DNA from: Streptomyces sp. G-G2
GTDB taxonomy: Bacteria; Actinomycetota; Actinomycetes; Streptomycetales; Streptomycetaceae
Assembly: GCF_030063135.1 (NCBI RefSeq)
Contig: NZ_JASISO010000019.1
Span: forward strand, 1 to 64,000
DNA length: 64,000 bases
Direction: 5' to 3'
Position numbers and translations under genes: made by a program. The notes under the pieces were generated by a model that made no database searches, was not told the DNA's origin, and saw only the letters and a program-made list of their open reading frames with translations. The stretch's first letter is position 1. Each line of letters begins with the position of its first letter. Positions 19,067-28,491 of the stretch are shown one piece after another.

Positions 19067-20596
19067 ATGACCACTTACACGCACAAGACCGCGGCTCTCG
19101 CCCTCTCGGCGGTGACCGCCGCCGCCCTGACCGCGGCCTTCGCCCCGCACGCAGAGGCCGCGCAGGTGCGTTCGGGCCAGGCCGGGACGCCGGCTCTGGT
19201 CTGGCGGTCCTGTGCGCAGTCCGGCGGACCCGCGGGCCAGGAGTGCGCCGCGCTCTCCGTCCCCCTCGACTACGCGGCCCCGAGCGGGCGGAAGGTCTCC
19301 CTCGCCGTCTCCCGGATCCGCTCCGAGGACCCGGGCCGACGGCGCGGCACCCTCGTGGTGCTGCCCGGTGGCCCCGGCGGATCCGGGGTCCAGCGCCTCA
19401 CCCAGAAGGGCGCGGCGCTGGGCAGGGAACTGGCCGGCGGCTACGACCTGGTCGCCTTCGATCCGCGCGGCGTGGGCGCCAGCACGACGGCGAGCTGCGC
19501 GCTGGACCCGCAGGACCGGCGGCTGGTCACCCTGCGGAACTGGCCGCTGACACCGCAGGAGGGTGGCTTCGCGGCCAACGTGGCCCGGGCCGAGCGGCAG
19601 GCCGCGGCCTGCGCGGCCAACGGCGGCGAACTGCTGCGCAGCTTCACCACCGCCAACCAGGCCCGGGACCTGGACCGGCTGCGCGAGGCGCTGGGCGAGC
19701 GGAAGCTGTCGGCCTGGGGAACCTCGTACGGCACCTACGTGGCCGCCGTATACGCGCAGAAGTTCCCGCAGCGCACCGACCGTGTCGTCCTGGACAGCAC
19801 CGGCGACCCCGATCCGGCGCGGGTGGAGCGCGGCTGGCTGGCGAACATGTCGCCGGCCGCCGACGAGCGCTTCCCCGACTTCGCGGCCTGGGCGGCCGAC
19901 CCGGCCAGGGCGGCCGAAGGCCTGCGGGTCGGCGAACACCCGGACGACGTACGCCCGTTGTTCCTGGCCCTGGCGGAGCGGCTCGACCGCGCGCCCAGGC
20001 CGTCCACCACCGAGGGCGTGCCGCTCACCGGGAACCTGCTGCGCCAGGCGATGCAGAACGCCCTGTACGCCGACGCCGCCTTCCCCGGCCTGGCCCGGCT
20101 GATCGGCCAGGCCCAGGACCCGGCCGCCACCCCGGTCCTGCCGCCCGAGCTGGCCCAGCCGCTGCGCGACGAGGACGCGGCCCTCGCCCTCGCGGTGGTC
20201 TGCAACGACGTGAAGTGGCCGACCGACGTGGCGTCGTACGAGCGTTCCTCGGCCGCCGACCGCGCCGCGCACCCGCTCACGGCGGGCATGCCCGCGTCGA
20301 TCCCGGCCTGCGCGTTCTGGAAGGACGCGCCGACGGAGGAGCCGACCCGGATCACCGGCGCGGGTCCGTCGAACATCCTGATGGTCCAGAACCTGCGCGA
20401 CCCCGCCACCCCGTACTTCGGCGCCCTCAGGATGCGCGCGGCGCTCGGCGACCGGGCCCGGCTGGTGAGCGTCGACCACGGCGGCCACGGGGTCTACCTG
20501 GGCAACGGCAACGCCTGCGGGGACCGCGCGGTCACCGAATTCCTCACCACCGGCCACCGCCCGGCGCGCGACGCGTACTGTGGCGCGCCGGAGTAG
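19067..20596 (+). CDS. Secreted alpha/beta hydrolase, tripeptidyl aminopeptidase-like
   Basis: A 509-aa exported enzyme. A Sec signal peptide (residues 1-28, ending HAEAAQ) is followed by an alpha/beta-hydrolase fold. The nucleophile elbow is WGTSYGTYVAA, with oxyanion-region LPGGPGGSG and the catalytic His in VDHGGHGVYLG. The C-terminal part is a TAP-like domain. These Streptomyces enzymes remove tripeptides or other residues from extracellular proteins. The frame continues upstream, but the ATG at 19067 (MTTYTHKTAALAL) opens the signal peptide. Confidence 0.9.
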   Translation: MTTYTHKTAALALSAVTAAALTAAFAPHAEAAQVRSGQAGTPALVWRSCAQSGGPAGQECAALSVPLDYAAPSGRKVSLAVSRIRSEDPGRRRGTLVVLPGGPGGSGVQRLTQKGAALGRELAGGYDLVAFDPRGVGASTTASCALDPQDRRLVTLRNWPLTPQEGGFAANVARAERQAAACAANGGELLRSFTTANQARDLDRLREALGERKLSAWGTSYGTYVAAVYAQKFPQRTDRVVLDSTGDPDPARVERGWLANMSPAADERFPDFAAWAADPARAAEGLRVGEHPDDVRPLFLALAERLDRAPRPSTTEGVPLTGNLLRQAMQNALYADAAFPGLARLIGQAQDPAATPVLPPELAQPLRDEDAALALAVVCNDVKWPTDVASYERSSAADRAAHPLTAGMPASIPACAFWKDAPTEEPTRITGAGPSNILMVQNLRDPATPYFGALRMRAALGDRARLVSVDHGGHGVYLGNGNACGDRAVTEFLTTGHRPARDAYCGAPE

Positions 20597-21797
20597 CGGC
20601 CGGGCCGGAGCGGCGGCCGGGCCGGAGCAGCACGGGGGGCGGGTCGGCGTGGGCGACGACGGTGGCGGTCGGCGGAGGAGCGGTACGGGCACCTGGCTGC
20701 TGGGGGCTCCCCCGGTCGAGCCGAGGCCGCTGGCCGCCGCGCTCGGCCTGCCGGAGGAGGACCCGGGGCTACGTCGCCTGCGGCAGGCGGGTCCGCAGCG
20801 GTACGCCCGGATCGAGCGGCTGCACCGGGCGGCGCAGCGGGCCTTCGCCCACCGCACCCGGGTGGAGGTGTGCCGGGACCTGGAACACGCGGTCCACGGG
20901 GCGCTGCGGGAGGCGCGGGAGGCGCGGGAGGCGAGCGAGGTGCACGGCGCCCACGCGGCACCGGAGGCCGATCCCGGCGCCGGCCCCAGCCCCGATCCCG
21001 GCCCCGACGCCGGCCCCGACGCCCGTCCCGGCCCCAGCCCCGATCCCGGCCCCGACGCCGGCCCCGACGCCCGTCCCGGCCCCGGCCCCGATCCCGGCCC
21101 CGGCTCCGATGTCAGCCCCGGCCCCGATCCCGCCACCGGCAGCACCTACGACCCGCTCCGCCCCGCGTCCGATGCCGCCGCGCGGGCGCTCATGGCCGAC
21201 GCGGCCCTCGCGGGCGGGCGCGGACTGAACACGGGCCTCGCCTTCGGCGTGCTCCTCAGCCCGGTCGCCCTGGTGCTGGCCCTCACCGTGGCCCGGGTGC
21301 TGCCGCCCCTGTTCGGCGCGGCCATCGGCTGCCCGGAGCAGCTCGCCCTCACGCATGCCCTGGCCTGCTTCTCCGGCGGCGCGCTGGGCGCGGTCTTCAG
21401 TGTGATCGTCCGGCTGCGGGACGCCTACCAGCTGACCCGGCCGACAGCGGCGGACGTCGCGGACGATCCGGCGGGCACCGACGGCATGCCCCCGGACCCG
21501 GCCCAACTGGTCCGCCTGATGCGGCAGGAGGGCTGGTACCGGGTGGTCGTCGGCTGGTTCCTGGCCGTATCCCTCTTCGTCGTCATCAACGGTGGGATCC
21601 TGAGCCTGTTCGCCCCGCCCGCCGTCCCGGAGGGCGTGTGCGGCACCGGGCCGCTCTCCCCGGCCGACCACCAGGCCCTGATCAAGGCCTTCTTCTTCTG
21701 GGGCGGCGTCGGCTTCCTCGCCGGTCTGAACGAGCGCTGGGCCTACGGCCTGCTGCGCCGCGACGGCGCCGAGGGGCCCCGGGACGCTATTCGTTGA
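20580..21797 (+). CDS. Membrane protein with a Pro/Asp/Gly tandem-repeat linker (unknown function)
   Basis: Up to 405 aa; I do not recognise a family. The N-terminal 120 residues are soluble and charged (PQRYARIERLHRAAQRAFAH). A low-complexity linker (about residues 132-180) is built of a 16-residue repeat, PGPSPDPGPDAGPDAR. The C-terminal half has about four membrane helices (LNTGLAFGVLLSPVALVLAL and VVVGWFLAVSLFVVINGGIL among them) and ends near FLAGLNERWAYGLLRR. GTG 20580 overlaps the hydrolase stop; a GTG near 20648 is an alternative start. The 3' end overlaps the convergent lipoprotein gene by 11 bp. Confidence 0.65.
   Translation: MARRSSGRAGAAAGPEQHGGRVGVGDDGGGRRRSGTGTWLLGAPPVEPRPLAAALGLPEEDPGLRRLRQAGPQRYARIERLHRAAQRAFAHRTRVEVCRDLEHAVHGALREAREAREASEVHGAHAAPEADPGAGPSPDPGPDAGPDARPGPSPDPGPDAGPDARPGPGPDPGPGSDVSPGPDPATGSTYDPLRPASDAAARALMADAALAGGRGLNTGLAFGVLLSPVALVLALTVARVLPPLFGAAIGCPEQLALTHALACFSGGALGAVFSVIVRLRDAYQLTRPTAADVADDPAGTDGMPPDPAQLVRLMRQEGWYRVVVGWFLAVSLFVVINGGILSLFAPPAVPEGVCGTGPLSPADHQALIKAFFFWGGVGFLAGLNERWAYGLLRRDGAEGPRDAIR
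20982..21110 (+). repeat. 48-bp in-frame tandem repeat
   Basis: Units start at 20982, 21030 and 21078. The first two are essentially identical 48-mers and the third is partial and diverged. They encode the Pro-Asp-Gly linker of the membrane protein. The unit length is a multiple of three, so copy-number slippage would change linker length without a frameshift. Confidence 0.85.
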
Positions 21798-22359
21798 CCA
21801 GGACCGGCACGGACAGCACCGCGCTCGTTGGGGCCTGGGCGAACTGCCCGTCGGCCGCCACCGTGAAGTCGATGCCGTCGGCCGCCGCCCGCGGCCCGTC
21901 GTGGTGGTCGCCGCCCTTCGCGTCCTCGCCCTCCTCCTGGTACTGGAACGTGCCCGTGCCCAGCAGGTGCCCGCTCGCGTCGTAGTACGCGGCGCGCACC
22001 TCGAGCGCCAGGACGTCGCTGACGTCGGAGGTGATCGCCAGGTGCCCGGCGACGGCGGCCTTGCCGGTGGGCTTGAGGGAGGTGAGCTTGAGGGAGGTCA
22101 GCTTCACCCGGTCGGTGAAGGGGCCCTCCTCGACGCGGACCTCGCCCGCCGCGGCGGGGGACGCCAGTACGGCGGCGGGCTCGGGCGCGCCGCGCGGCGC
22201 GGGCAGCGCCACGGGGGCGACGGAACCGGCCGGATCCCCGGCGGAGTCGGCGGAGTCGGCGCCGTCGGCCCGCGGGGCGCCGGAGCAGCCCGAGGCGAGG
22301 GCGAGGACGGCGGCCGCGGCGGCCAGCGCGCCCGCGGTGCGGCGGGTGAGGTGTCTCAT
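21787..22359 (-). CDS. Exported lipoprotein (unknown function)
   Basis: A 190-aa protein with a lipoprotein signal peptide ending ALASGC (cysteine at about residue 25), a Ser/Ala/Asp linker, and a beta-rich domain (about 80-190). Phrases include GHLAITSDVSDVLALEVRAA and TGTFQYQEEGEDAKGGDHHD. The segment KLTSLKLTSLKPT comes from a local duplication in the DNA (about 22075-22105). I do not recognise a named family; the beta domain resembles extracellular Ig-like or DUF4352-type folds only in general character. Confidence 0.75.
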   Translation of the reverse strand: MRHLTRRTAGALAAAAAVLALASGCSGAPRADGADSADSAGDPAGSVAPVALPAPRGAPEPAAVLASPAAAGEVRVEEGPFTDRVKLTSLKLTSLKPTGKAAVAGHLAITSDVSDVLALEVRAAYYDASGHLLGTGTFQYQEEGEDAKGGDHHDGPRAAADGIDFTVAADGQFAQAPTSAVLSVPVLVNE

Positions 22360-22378
22360 CGGAACGCTCCTGAAGTGG

Positions 22379-22413
22379 CCGGGGCCGGGAGGACCATGTC
22401 CTCCCGGCCCCGG
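22379..22413 (-). terminator. Strong hairpin terminator after alkaline phosphatase
   Basis: A 16-bp perfect stem, CCGGGGCCGGGAGGAC paired with GTCCTCCCGGCCCCGG around a CAT loop. It lies 15 bp past the phosphatase stop and ahead of the lipoprotein gene on the same strand. Confidence 0.85.
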
Positions 22414-22427
22414 TTCCGCTCGGTGGG

Positions 22428-23960
22428 TCAGTGCTGCTGGGGCGCCTTGCCGAACAGCGAGCGGTACAGCTTCCCGTACAGCTCGGTGTTGTTCTGGCTC
22501 GCCGCGAAGGCGCTGCCGTTCGGGCCGTAGGCGAAGATCGGCACGTCGGCGCCGGTGTGGTTGCCGGACAGGTAGGTCAGCCAGAGGCTGGCGTCCGGGC
22601 TGCCGTCCTTGACGTCCGCCGGGTCGTTCGGCGTACGGAAGGTGGCGGGGGCGAAGTTCTTCGCGTCACCCGCGCCCGCTCCGTTGACGATGCCGGTGGA
22701 GCGCACCGGGTCCTTGGCACCCGAAGTGGGGCGCGAGGTCGTGCTGTTGTTCGCGCTGTTGCCCGCGTCCGTGTTGGCCGGGGGAGCGACCGCCTCGGAG
22801 TTGGTGTAGGTGCCCTTCTCGATGATGTTGAAGCCCGCGCACTCGTGGTCCGCGGTGACGACCACGAGGGTGTGGCCGTCCTTCTTCGCGAAGTCGGTGG
22901 CCGCCTTGACCGCGTCGTCGAACGCCTTGATCTCGCCGAGGGTCTGCGCGGCGTCGTTGGCGTGCGAGCGCTTGTCGATCTGGGCGCCCTCGATCTGGAG
23001 GAAGAAGCCCTTCTTGTTCCGGTCGTACCCACCGCGCTCACCGAGCAGCGAGATCGACTTGCGCGTCATCTCGGCGAGCGTCGGCTCCTGCTTCTGCGCG
23101 GCGTCCGCGGGCAGCCCGGCCTTGGCCTGCTCGACGGTGAGGTTGCCGCGGTTGAAGAGACCGACGACCTTCTTGCCGTTGGCCTTGGCCAGGTCGTTCT
23201 TGGTGGCGACCTTCTGGCTGGCGGCTGTCTGAGCGGGGAGCTTGGCGTCGCCGAAGCTGCCGAGCACCTGGTAGCCCTGGGCCTGGAGGGCCTTCTGGTC
23301 GTCCGGCTCGAAGCGGGCGAGGCCGCCGCCGAGGATGACGTCGGCGGTGCCGTTGCGCGCGATCTGCTCGGCGATCGGCGTGACCAGCGTCTTGTCGGCG
23401 GGCGCGGTCTCGTACGTACCGTCCTCCTTCTTGGGGAGGCAGGCGGCGTCGGAGTACACCGGGCCCTGGCAGCCGCGCAGCAGCGCGTGGCTGAACTGGG
23501 CCGCCGGGGTGGCGTCGGTGATCTCGGCGGTGGAGACGTTGCCCGTGGCGAAGCCGGCCTTCTTGGCCTGCTCCATCAGCGTGGTGACGCGCTTCTCGTA
23601 CGAGTCCACGCTGAGCGCGGCGTTGTACGTCTTGACGCCGGTCGACCAGGCGGTGGCCGAGCTGGCGGAGTCGGTGACCAGCGCGGGCTTGGCGCTGCCC
23701 TTCTCGACGGCGTAGGTGGCGACGGCGCCGGTGTAGGGCAGGGTCTCCATGTTCAGCTTGCCGGACGCGCCGTAGAACCGGTCGCGCGCGGCCGTGACGT
23801 GGGTGCGGCCCATTCCGTCACCGAGCAGGTAGATGACATTGCGGATCTCCCTCCCCTGGTCGCCGTGCTGGGGAGCCGAATTGGCGGTGGCCGCGGTAGC
23901 GGCGGCCAGGGCGCCCGTCAGGGCCAGAACGGTCAAGGTCTTGGCAGGTCTGCGTCGCAT
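22428..23960 (-). CDS. Secreted alkaline phosphatase, PhoA family
   Basis: A 510-aa exported metalloenzyme. The signal peptide covers residues about 1-29 (MRRRPAKTLTVLALTGALAA onward). Metal and catalytic motifs are visible: YLLGDGMGRTHV, the nucleophile serine in DSASSATAWSTG, KRSHANDAAQT and ADHECAGFN. It hydrolyses phosphomonoesters outside the cell, normally under phosphate limitation. ATG 23960 is preceded by a purine-rich GGGGGA; the frame is open far upstream, but only the internal start gives a signal peptide. A strong terminator follows. Confidence 0.93.
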   Translation of the reverse strand: MRRRPAKTLTVLALTGALAAATAATANSAPQHGDQGREIRNVIYLLGDGMGRTHVTAARDRFYGASGKLNMETLPYTGAVATYAVEKGSAKPALVTDSASSATAWSTGVKTYNAALSVDSYEKRVTTLMEQAKKAGFATGNVSTAEITDATPAAQFSHALLRGCQGPVYSDAACLPKKEDGTYETAPADKTLVTPIAEQIARNGTADVILGGGLARFEPDDQKALQAQGYQVLGSFGDAKLPAQTAASQKVATKNDLAKANGKKVVGLFNRGNLTVEQAKAGLPADAAQKQEPTLAEMTRKSISLLGERGGYDRNKKGFFLQIEGAQIDKRSHANDAAQTLGEIKAFDDAVKAATDFAKKDGHTLVVVTADHECAGFNIIEKGTYTNSEAVAPPANTDAGNSANNSTTSRPTSGAKDPVRSTGIVNGAGAGDAKNFAPATFRTPNDPADVKDGSPDASLWLTYLSGNHTGADVPIFAYGPNGSAFAASQNNTELYGKLYRSLFGKAPQQH

Positions 23961-24303
23961 GATGCGGGAGGTCCCCCTCGGAAAGGAATGGCGCTGGCGG
24001 ACCGACGCTAAGAGCGCGACATGAACACGGCGGTTTCCCCGGGTGACGTGGAGTCGAACAGCGCCGGGCCGAAAACAGCCCTTGTGGCCGATGGCAGACC
24101 CTTGCGAGGTCCCGCCCGGCCCGGCCCCCGGGCGCCCCGCGCTCGTTTTGACGCACGCTCCAGGCCGTCTCCGCACGTTCCAGGCCGTCTCCGCCCGGTC
24201 CGGGACGCCCGGTCGGCGCCGCCCCGGCGCGGCTGCGGGGCGGGGCCGGGCGCGGTGGTCAGGCTGGGTGGGGCGCAGACCCCCCACCGCACCGGAGGCA
24301 CAG

Positions 24304-25341
24304 ATGACCAGCCAGGCCGCAGCGTTCCCGACCGCCGACGCCCACGCGCTGCACGACGTACTGCGCGAGGTCGTCGCCGACGGCGCGACCCCGGGCGGGG
24401 TCGTCGTCTGCGGTACGGCGGCGGGGGAGCGTACGGTCCTGTCGGCCGGGGTGGTGTCCCCCTTCACCCACCCGAAGGCCCCCGACGAGCACACGCTGTA
24501 CGACATCGCGTCCCTCACCAAGGTCACCGCCACCTGGCCGCTCGTCGGCCGGGCCGTGGCCGCGGGGCTGCTCGAACTGGACGCGCCGGTGCGGGAGTTC
24601 CTGCCGCCCATGGAGGCCGACGGCCACTGGCCCGGGGCCGCGGCCACCGTGCGCCGGCTGCTCTCGCACACCGCGGGCCTGCGCGTGGCCACCCGCCTCG
24701 ACCTGTACGACCTGGCCGAGCGCCCCCTGCACGAGCTGATCTGCCGAGAGCCCCTGGAGACCCTTCCCGGCACCCACCGCTACATCAACCGGGGCTACAT
24801 CCTGCTCGGCCTCGCCCTGGCCCGGGTCCACGGCAGGTCGCTGGACCGGCTCGCCGGCGACCTGTGGGCGGAGCTGGGCATGGGCGGTACCCGCTACGGC
24901 CCGGTCGCGCAGACCCCGCTGGTCGCGCCCACCGAGCACCGCGACGGCCACGACCGGCTGTGGGGCGCGGTCCACGACGGGAGCGCGGCCGTCATGGGCG
25001 ATGTCGCCGGGCACGCCGGGGTGTTCGCCCCGGCCGCCGACCTCGCCCGCTACGCCGAGATCCTGCTGGCGGGGCCGCGCGGCCCGCTCGGCGAGTGGGT
25101 CCGGGACAGCCTCGAACCGGTGGCCGAGATCGAGCCCGGGCTGCGGCGGGGGCTGGGCTGGATCGTGTCCGGGGACGGGACGGCGTACCACCACGGTTTC
25201 ACCGGGACGAGCCTCTGCTTCACCCCCGGCACCGGCCGCTACCTGGTCATCGCCACCAACGCCGTCCACAACGGCGCCGCCGGCCGCGCCCGCCTCGCCC
25301 CGCTGCGTGAGCGCGCCCTCAAGGCGCTCGCCGCACGCTGA
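24304..25341 (+). CDS. Serine hydrolase, beta-lactamase/class C fold
   Basis: A 345-aa protein with no signal peptide. The nucleophile motif SxxK is SLTK (in YDIASLTKVTATW), the YxN motif is YINRGY and the HxG-type third motif is HHGFTG. The family includes esterases, D-aminopeptidases and class C beta-lactamases; the absence of a signal peptide argues for an intracellular esterase. ATG 24304 is preceded by GGAGG; longer upstream reading is a low-complexity extension. It is divergent from the phosphatase gene. Confidence 0.88.
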   Translation: MTSQAAAFPTADAHALHDVLREVVADGATPGGVVVCGTAAGERTVLSAGVVSPFTHPKAPDEHTLYDIASLTKVTATWPLVGRAVAAGLLELDAPVREFLPPMEADGHWPGAAATVRRLLSHTAGLRVATRLDLYDLAERPLHELICREPLETLPGTHRYINRGYILLGLALARVHGRSLDRLAGDLWAELGMGGTRYGPVAQTPLVAPTEHRDGHDRLWGAVHDGSAAVMGDVAGHAGVFAPAADLARYAEILLAGPRGPLGEWVRDSLEPVAEIEPGLRRGLGWIVSGDGTAYHHGFTGTSLCFTPGTGRYLVIATNAVHNGAAGRARLAPLRERALKALAAR

Positions 25342-25404
25342 CCCGGCGGGCTCGGCGGGCTCCGCGGGATCTGCGGCTCTGCGGACCCGGCGGACCCGGC
25401 GGGC

Positions 25405-25860
25405 TCAGAGGGTGTTGAGCGACTCGGCGGCGGTGGCGCGGTACAGGCCCGCCTTCGGCTTGACGACGCTGCCCGGCTTGGCCAGCGGGAGGCTGGCGCC
25501 CTCCGCGTTCGGCATGTGCGCGGGGTCCGCCAGGACGTTGATCTCGTCGGCGACGGGGCCGGTGGCGCCCGAGGGGTCCAGGTTCACGGCGGCGTACGCG
25601 GTGGCGCCGGGCTTCACCGGGTACGCCGGGGCGCTTCGCCGGTGGTGTCGCCCGCACCCTTGCCGTCCGCGCCGCCCTTGCCGCCCGCCGCACCCGCGGT
25701 TCCCGCCTTCGCCGGGGTGAAGGCGCCGGGGCTCTGGCCGTCCGTGGCCGAGGGCCGCGCCGTCGTCGTAGCCCGAGGTCTCGGCCTCGCGCGCCGCCTC
25801 GTCCAGGCGGCGGATGCCCTCGTTGCGCGACCCGGACGCGGTCGAACTCGACGATCACGA
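25405..25860 (-). pseudogene. Frameshifted remnant of a secreted DUF4232-like protein
   Basis: The minus strand from 25617 to 25405 encodes KPGATAYAAVNLDPSGATG and ends near YRATAAESLNTL, resembling the C-terminus of Streptomyces DUF4232 proteins. Upstream the reading continues only by changing frame: an Ala/Gly/Lys linker (PGAFTPAKAGTAGAAGGKGG) joins after a shift near 25630. Another stretch (RNEGIRRLDEAAREAETSGY) lies in the next frame near 25760-25820. No start or signal peptide survives. A decayed gene, unless sequencing errors are involved. Confidence 0.55.
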
Positions 25861-25925
25861 CGAGGGGACGGAGGACTAGCTGTTGCGGCTCACGAGGTCG
25901 TTGCCGATGGTTGACGCGGTGCTGC

Positions 25926-26858
25926 CTACCGCTGTGTCCATGTGGGTGTCCAAGTCCCGCTGTCAGGGCGGTCGGGCTGTGCGGAGCCGAGGTAGTTGCG
26001 GAGTGTGGTCAGTGCGGGGTGTGGGTTGTCGCGGCGCCAGATCAGTGAGTGCGGGTAGACGGGCGTCGGGCCGGTCACCGGGATGCGGCGCAGGCCGTGG
26101 TCGGCGGGCCAGACGAGGCGGGTCTGCTCGCCCATGAAGGTGGCCAGGGCCGGGGTGTCGGCGATGGTGTCGAGGAGCGCATCGGAGCCGAAGTTGGGGC
26201 CGGTCGCCTCGATGGTGAGGCCGAACTCGGCGACGAGGTCGTCGTAGTAGGCGGCCCACTCGGTACCGGGGACGATGCCGGGCATCCAGATCCGGTGCCC
26301 GGCGAGCTGAGCGACGGTCACCGACCGGGCGCCCGCCAGTGCGTGGGCGGGGCCGGTGAGGAGCTGGAGTGGCTCGTCGAGTACCCGGACGGACTCGATG
26401 TCCGCGGGAAGAGGCCGGCCGGGCGCGGCGACGGCGCGGAAGGACGCGTCGATCGCACCCGACCGAAGGGCGGCGACGGCCGTCTCGATGTCGAACAGCA
26501 TCAGCACGTCGAGGTCGATCTCGGCGTGACCTCGGTGGAAGCCGCGCATCAGGCCCGACGCCGCGCCGCGCGAGTTGATCACGTCGACGCGCAGCGGGCG
26601 GCGGCCGGTGCGCACGGACGTGATCGCGCGCTCGGCGACGCGTAGCAACTCGCGCGCGTGGGGCAGGAACGCCTGCCCGTCGATGGTGAGCTCGGCACCG
26701 CGCGCGGTGCGGGTGAACAGCTGCACGCTGAGGTTGCGCTCCAGCGTGGCGATGCGCTTGGAGACGGCCTGCTGGGTGACCGCCAGCTCGGCGGCGGCCT
26801 CCTGGAACTGCCCCCCATCGGCGGCGGCGACGAAAGTCCGGACGGTGTCGATGTCCAT
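25926..26858 (-). CDS. LysR-family transcriptional regulator
   Basis: About 310 aa. The winged helix-turn-helix is at residues 1-60 (FQEAAAELAVTQQAVSKRIA), with an effector-binding domain after about 90. I start at ATG 26858 (MDIDTVRTFVAAADGG), which has AGGTGGG upstream; the longer frame to 26948 adds a non-conserved basic extension. It is divergent from an MFS exporter gene, the usual arrangement in which a LysR protein controls its neighbour. Its ligand is not predictable from sequence. Confidence 0.9.
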   Translation of the reverse strand: MDIDTVRTFVAAADGGQFQEAAAELAVTQQAVSKRIATLERNLSVQLFTRTARGAELTIDGQAFLPHARELLRVAERAITSVRTGRRPLRVDVINSRGAASGLMRGFHRGHAEIDLDVLMLFDIETAVAALRSGAIDASFRAVAAPGRPLPADIESVRVLDEPLQLLTGPAHALAGARSVTVAQLAGHRIWMPGIVPGTEWAAYYDDLVAEFGLTIEATGPNFGSDALLDTIADTPALATFMGEQTRLVWPADHGLRRIPVTGPTPVYPHSLIWRRDNPHPALTTLRNYLGSAQPDRPDSGTWTPTWTQR

Positions 26859-26876
26859 GCCGACCCACCTTAGTGC

Positions 26877-26891
26877 ACAACGTTTGGTTGT
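26877..26891. promoter_or_regulatory. Dyad in the LysR/MFS divergent promoter
   Basis: ACAAC-GTTTG-GTTGT is an imperfect-centre 15-bp dyad in the 138-bp divergent gap. It is AT-rich compared with the surroundings and placed where a LysR regulator would bind. Assignment is by position only. Confidence 0.35.
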
Positions 26892-26996
26892 GAGTCGCTG
26901 GCAGATTGGTTGTTTGACCTGCTGCTGCGCTGCTGGCTTTGATCTCACTGGTCAACGTCGGTTTGTTCGAGTGGGACGTCAAGGGGTGCGCTGAGC

Positions 26997-28247
26997 ATGG
27001 TGGACAGGCGACGGTTGGGCCGGCAGTTCGGGTGGCTGTGGGCGGCGTATGGGGTCAGCACGTTCGGCACGTGGCTCGCCTTCGACGCGTTCTCCCTGAT
27101 CGCGATCCTCGTGCTGCAGGCCGGGCCGGCCGAGGTGTCGGTGCTGGCGGCCGCGGGGCTGGCGGTGGGGGCGGTGGTCGCGGTGCCGCTCGGGCCGTGG
27201 GTGGAGTTTCGTCGCAAGCGGCCGGTGATGGTCGCGATGGATCTGACCCGGTTCGTGGCACTGATGAGTGTCCCCGCCGCGTACGCACTCGGTTTGCTCA
27301 GTGTCGTCCAGCTCCTGGTCGTGTCCGTCGTCGTCGGTGCGGCCGACATCGCCTTCAACGCGGCCAGTGGCGCGTATCTGAAGGCGCTCGTGCGGCCGGA
27401 GGACCTGCTCGTCGCTAACGGGCGATTCGAGTCCACGACCTGGACCGCCACCGTGCTCGGACCGCCGGTCGGCACGGCCGCGATCGGGCTGTTCGGCCCG
27501 GCGATGACCGTGGTGGCCAATGCGGTCAGCTATCTGATCTCAGCCGCAGGGATCCGTGCGATCGGCGGCAGTGAGCCGCGTCCGGTGCGCACGGGTGCGC
27601 ACCGGCCCCCGCACCCGCCCCGCGCCCAGGCCGAAGGGTGGCGGTACATCCTGACCCACCCGGCCCTGCGCCCTCTGTTCTTCAACACGGTCCTGGTCAA
27701 CGGCCTGATCCTGGCAACCTCGCCGCTGCTCGCCGTCCTCATGCTCGGCGACCTCGGGTTCGCCCCCTGGCAGTACGGCCTGGCGTTCGGCCTGCCCTGC
27801 GTCGGCGGCATCATCGGCTCACGGCTGGCCCACCGATTCGTCTCACGGTTCGGACGGCACAAGGTCATGCTCACAGTCGGGACGCTGCGCGCGTGCTGGT
27901 CGCTCGGGCTGGCCTTCATCTGCCCTGGAGCGGCCGGGCTCGTGCTCGTCATCGCGGTCGAGTTCGGACTGATCACCTGCATGGGCGTGTTCAACCCGGT
28001 GTTCGCCACCTACCGGTTCGCTCACATGGAGACGGGCCGGATCGCCCGGACCCTGTCAGCGTGGTCGGTCACCAGCAAGCTGACTGTCGCGGCCATGACC
28101 GGGTTATGGGGCCTGATGGCCGGCATCACCGGCCCCCGCACCGCGATCGCCATCGCCGGTCTTCTCATGCTGCTCACCCCTTTCCTGCTTCCCCGGCAGG
28201 ACCACGCGCCGCAGCACGAGGGAGATCTGATCCGGAGCACGACGTGA
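26997..28247 (+). CDS. MFS transporter (MFS_3/EntS-like exporter)
   Basis: A 416-aa membrane protein with about twelve helices and the intracellular loop VEFRRKRPVMVAMDLTRFVA between helices 2 and 3. It resembles the MFS_3 (enterobactin exporter-like) drug/siderophore efflux group. It is divergent from the LysR gene, which probably controls it. The substrate is unknown. The neighbouring isochorismatase-like hydrolase might act on the same compound, but no biosynthetic genes are present. Confidence 0.87.
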   Translation: MVDRRRLGRQFGWLWAAYGVSTFGTWLAFDAFSLIAILVLQAGPAEVSVLAAAGLAVGAVVAVPLGPWVEFRRKRPVMVAMDLTRFVALMSVPAAYALGLLSVVQLLVVSVVVGAADIAFNAASGAYLKALVRPEDLLVANGRFESTTWTATVLGPPVGTAAIGLFGPAMTVVANAVSYLISAAGIRAIGGSEPRPVRTGAHRPPHPPRAQAEGWRYILTHPALRPLFFNTVLVNGLILATSPLLAVLMLGDLGFAPWQYGLAFGLPCVGGIIGSRLAHRFVSRFGRHKVMLTVGTLRACWSLGLAFICPGAAGLVLVIAVEFGLITCMGVFNPVFATYRFAHMETGRIARTLSAWSVTSKLTVAAMTGLWGLMAGITGPRTAIAIAGLLMLLTPFLLPRQDHAPQHEGDLIRSTT

Positions 28248-28491
28248 CACACCGCAACTCGCCACCCGTCCGAAAGCAGGCTGTGGCCGGTCCACCGATG
28301 CGCGTCCCGTTCAATCACTGAGTTCCCACGAGCAACTCGGTGGTGCGCTGCCCGCACTGCCGGACGTCCGGATCGCAGCCGCAGCCGCAGCCGCAGCCGT
28401 CCTGCCGGCATTGCCCCTGCTCGACCTTCCGACTGAAACCCACTGGCCGGCATGAGCGCCCGTCAGCACCACCAGCAAGGAGAACACTCGC

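Noticed and set aside
28376..28404. CAGCCG hexamer repeat as a regulatory array
   Set aside because: Only about four units with no symmetry or match elsewhere; likely simple slippage.
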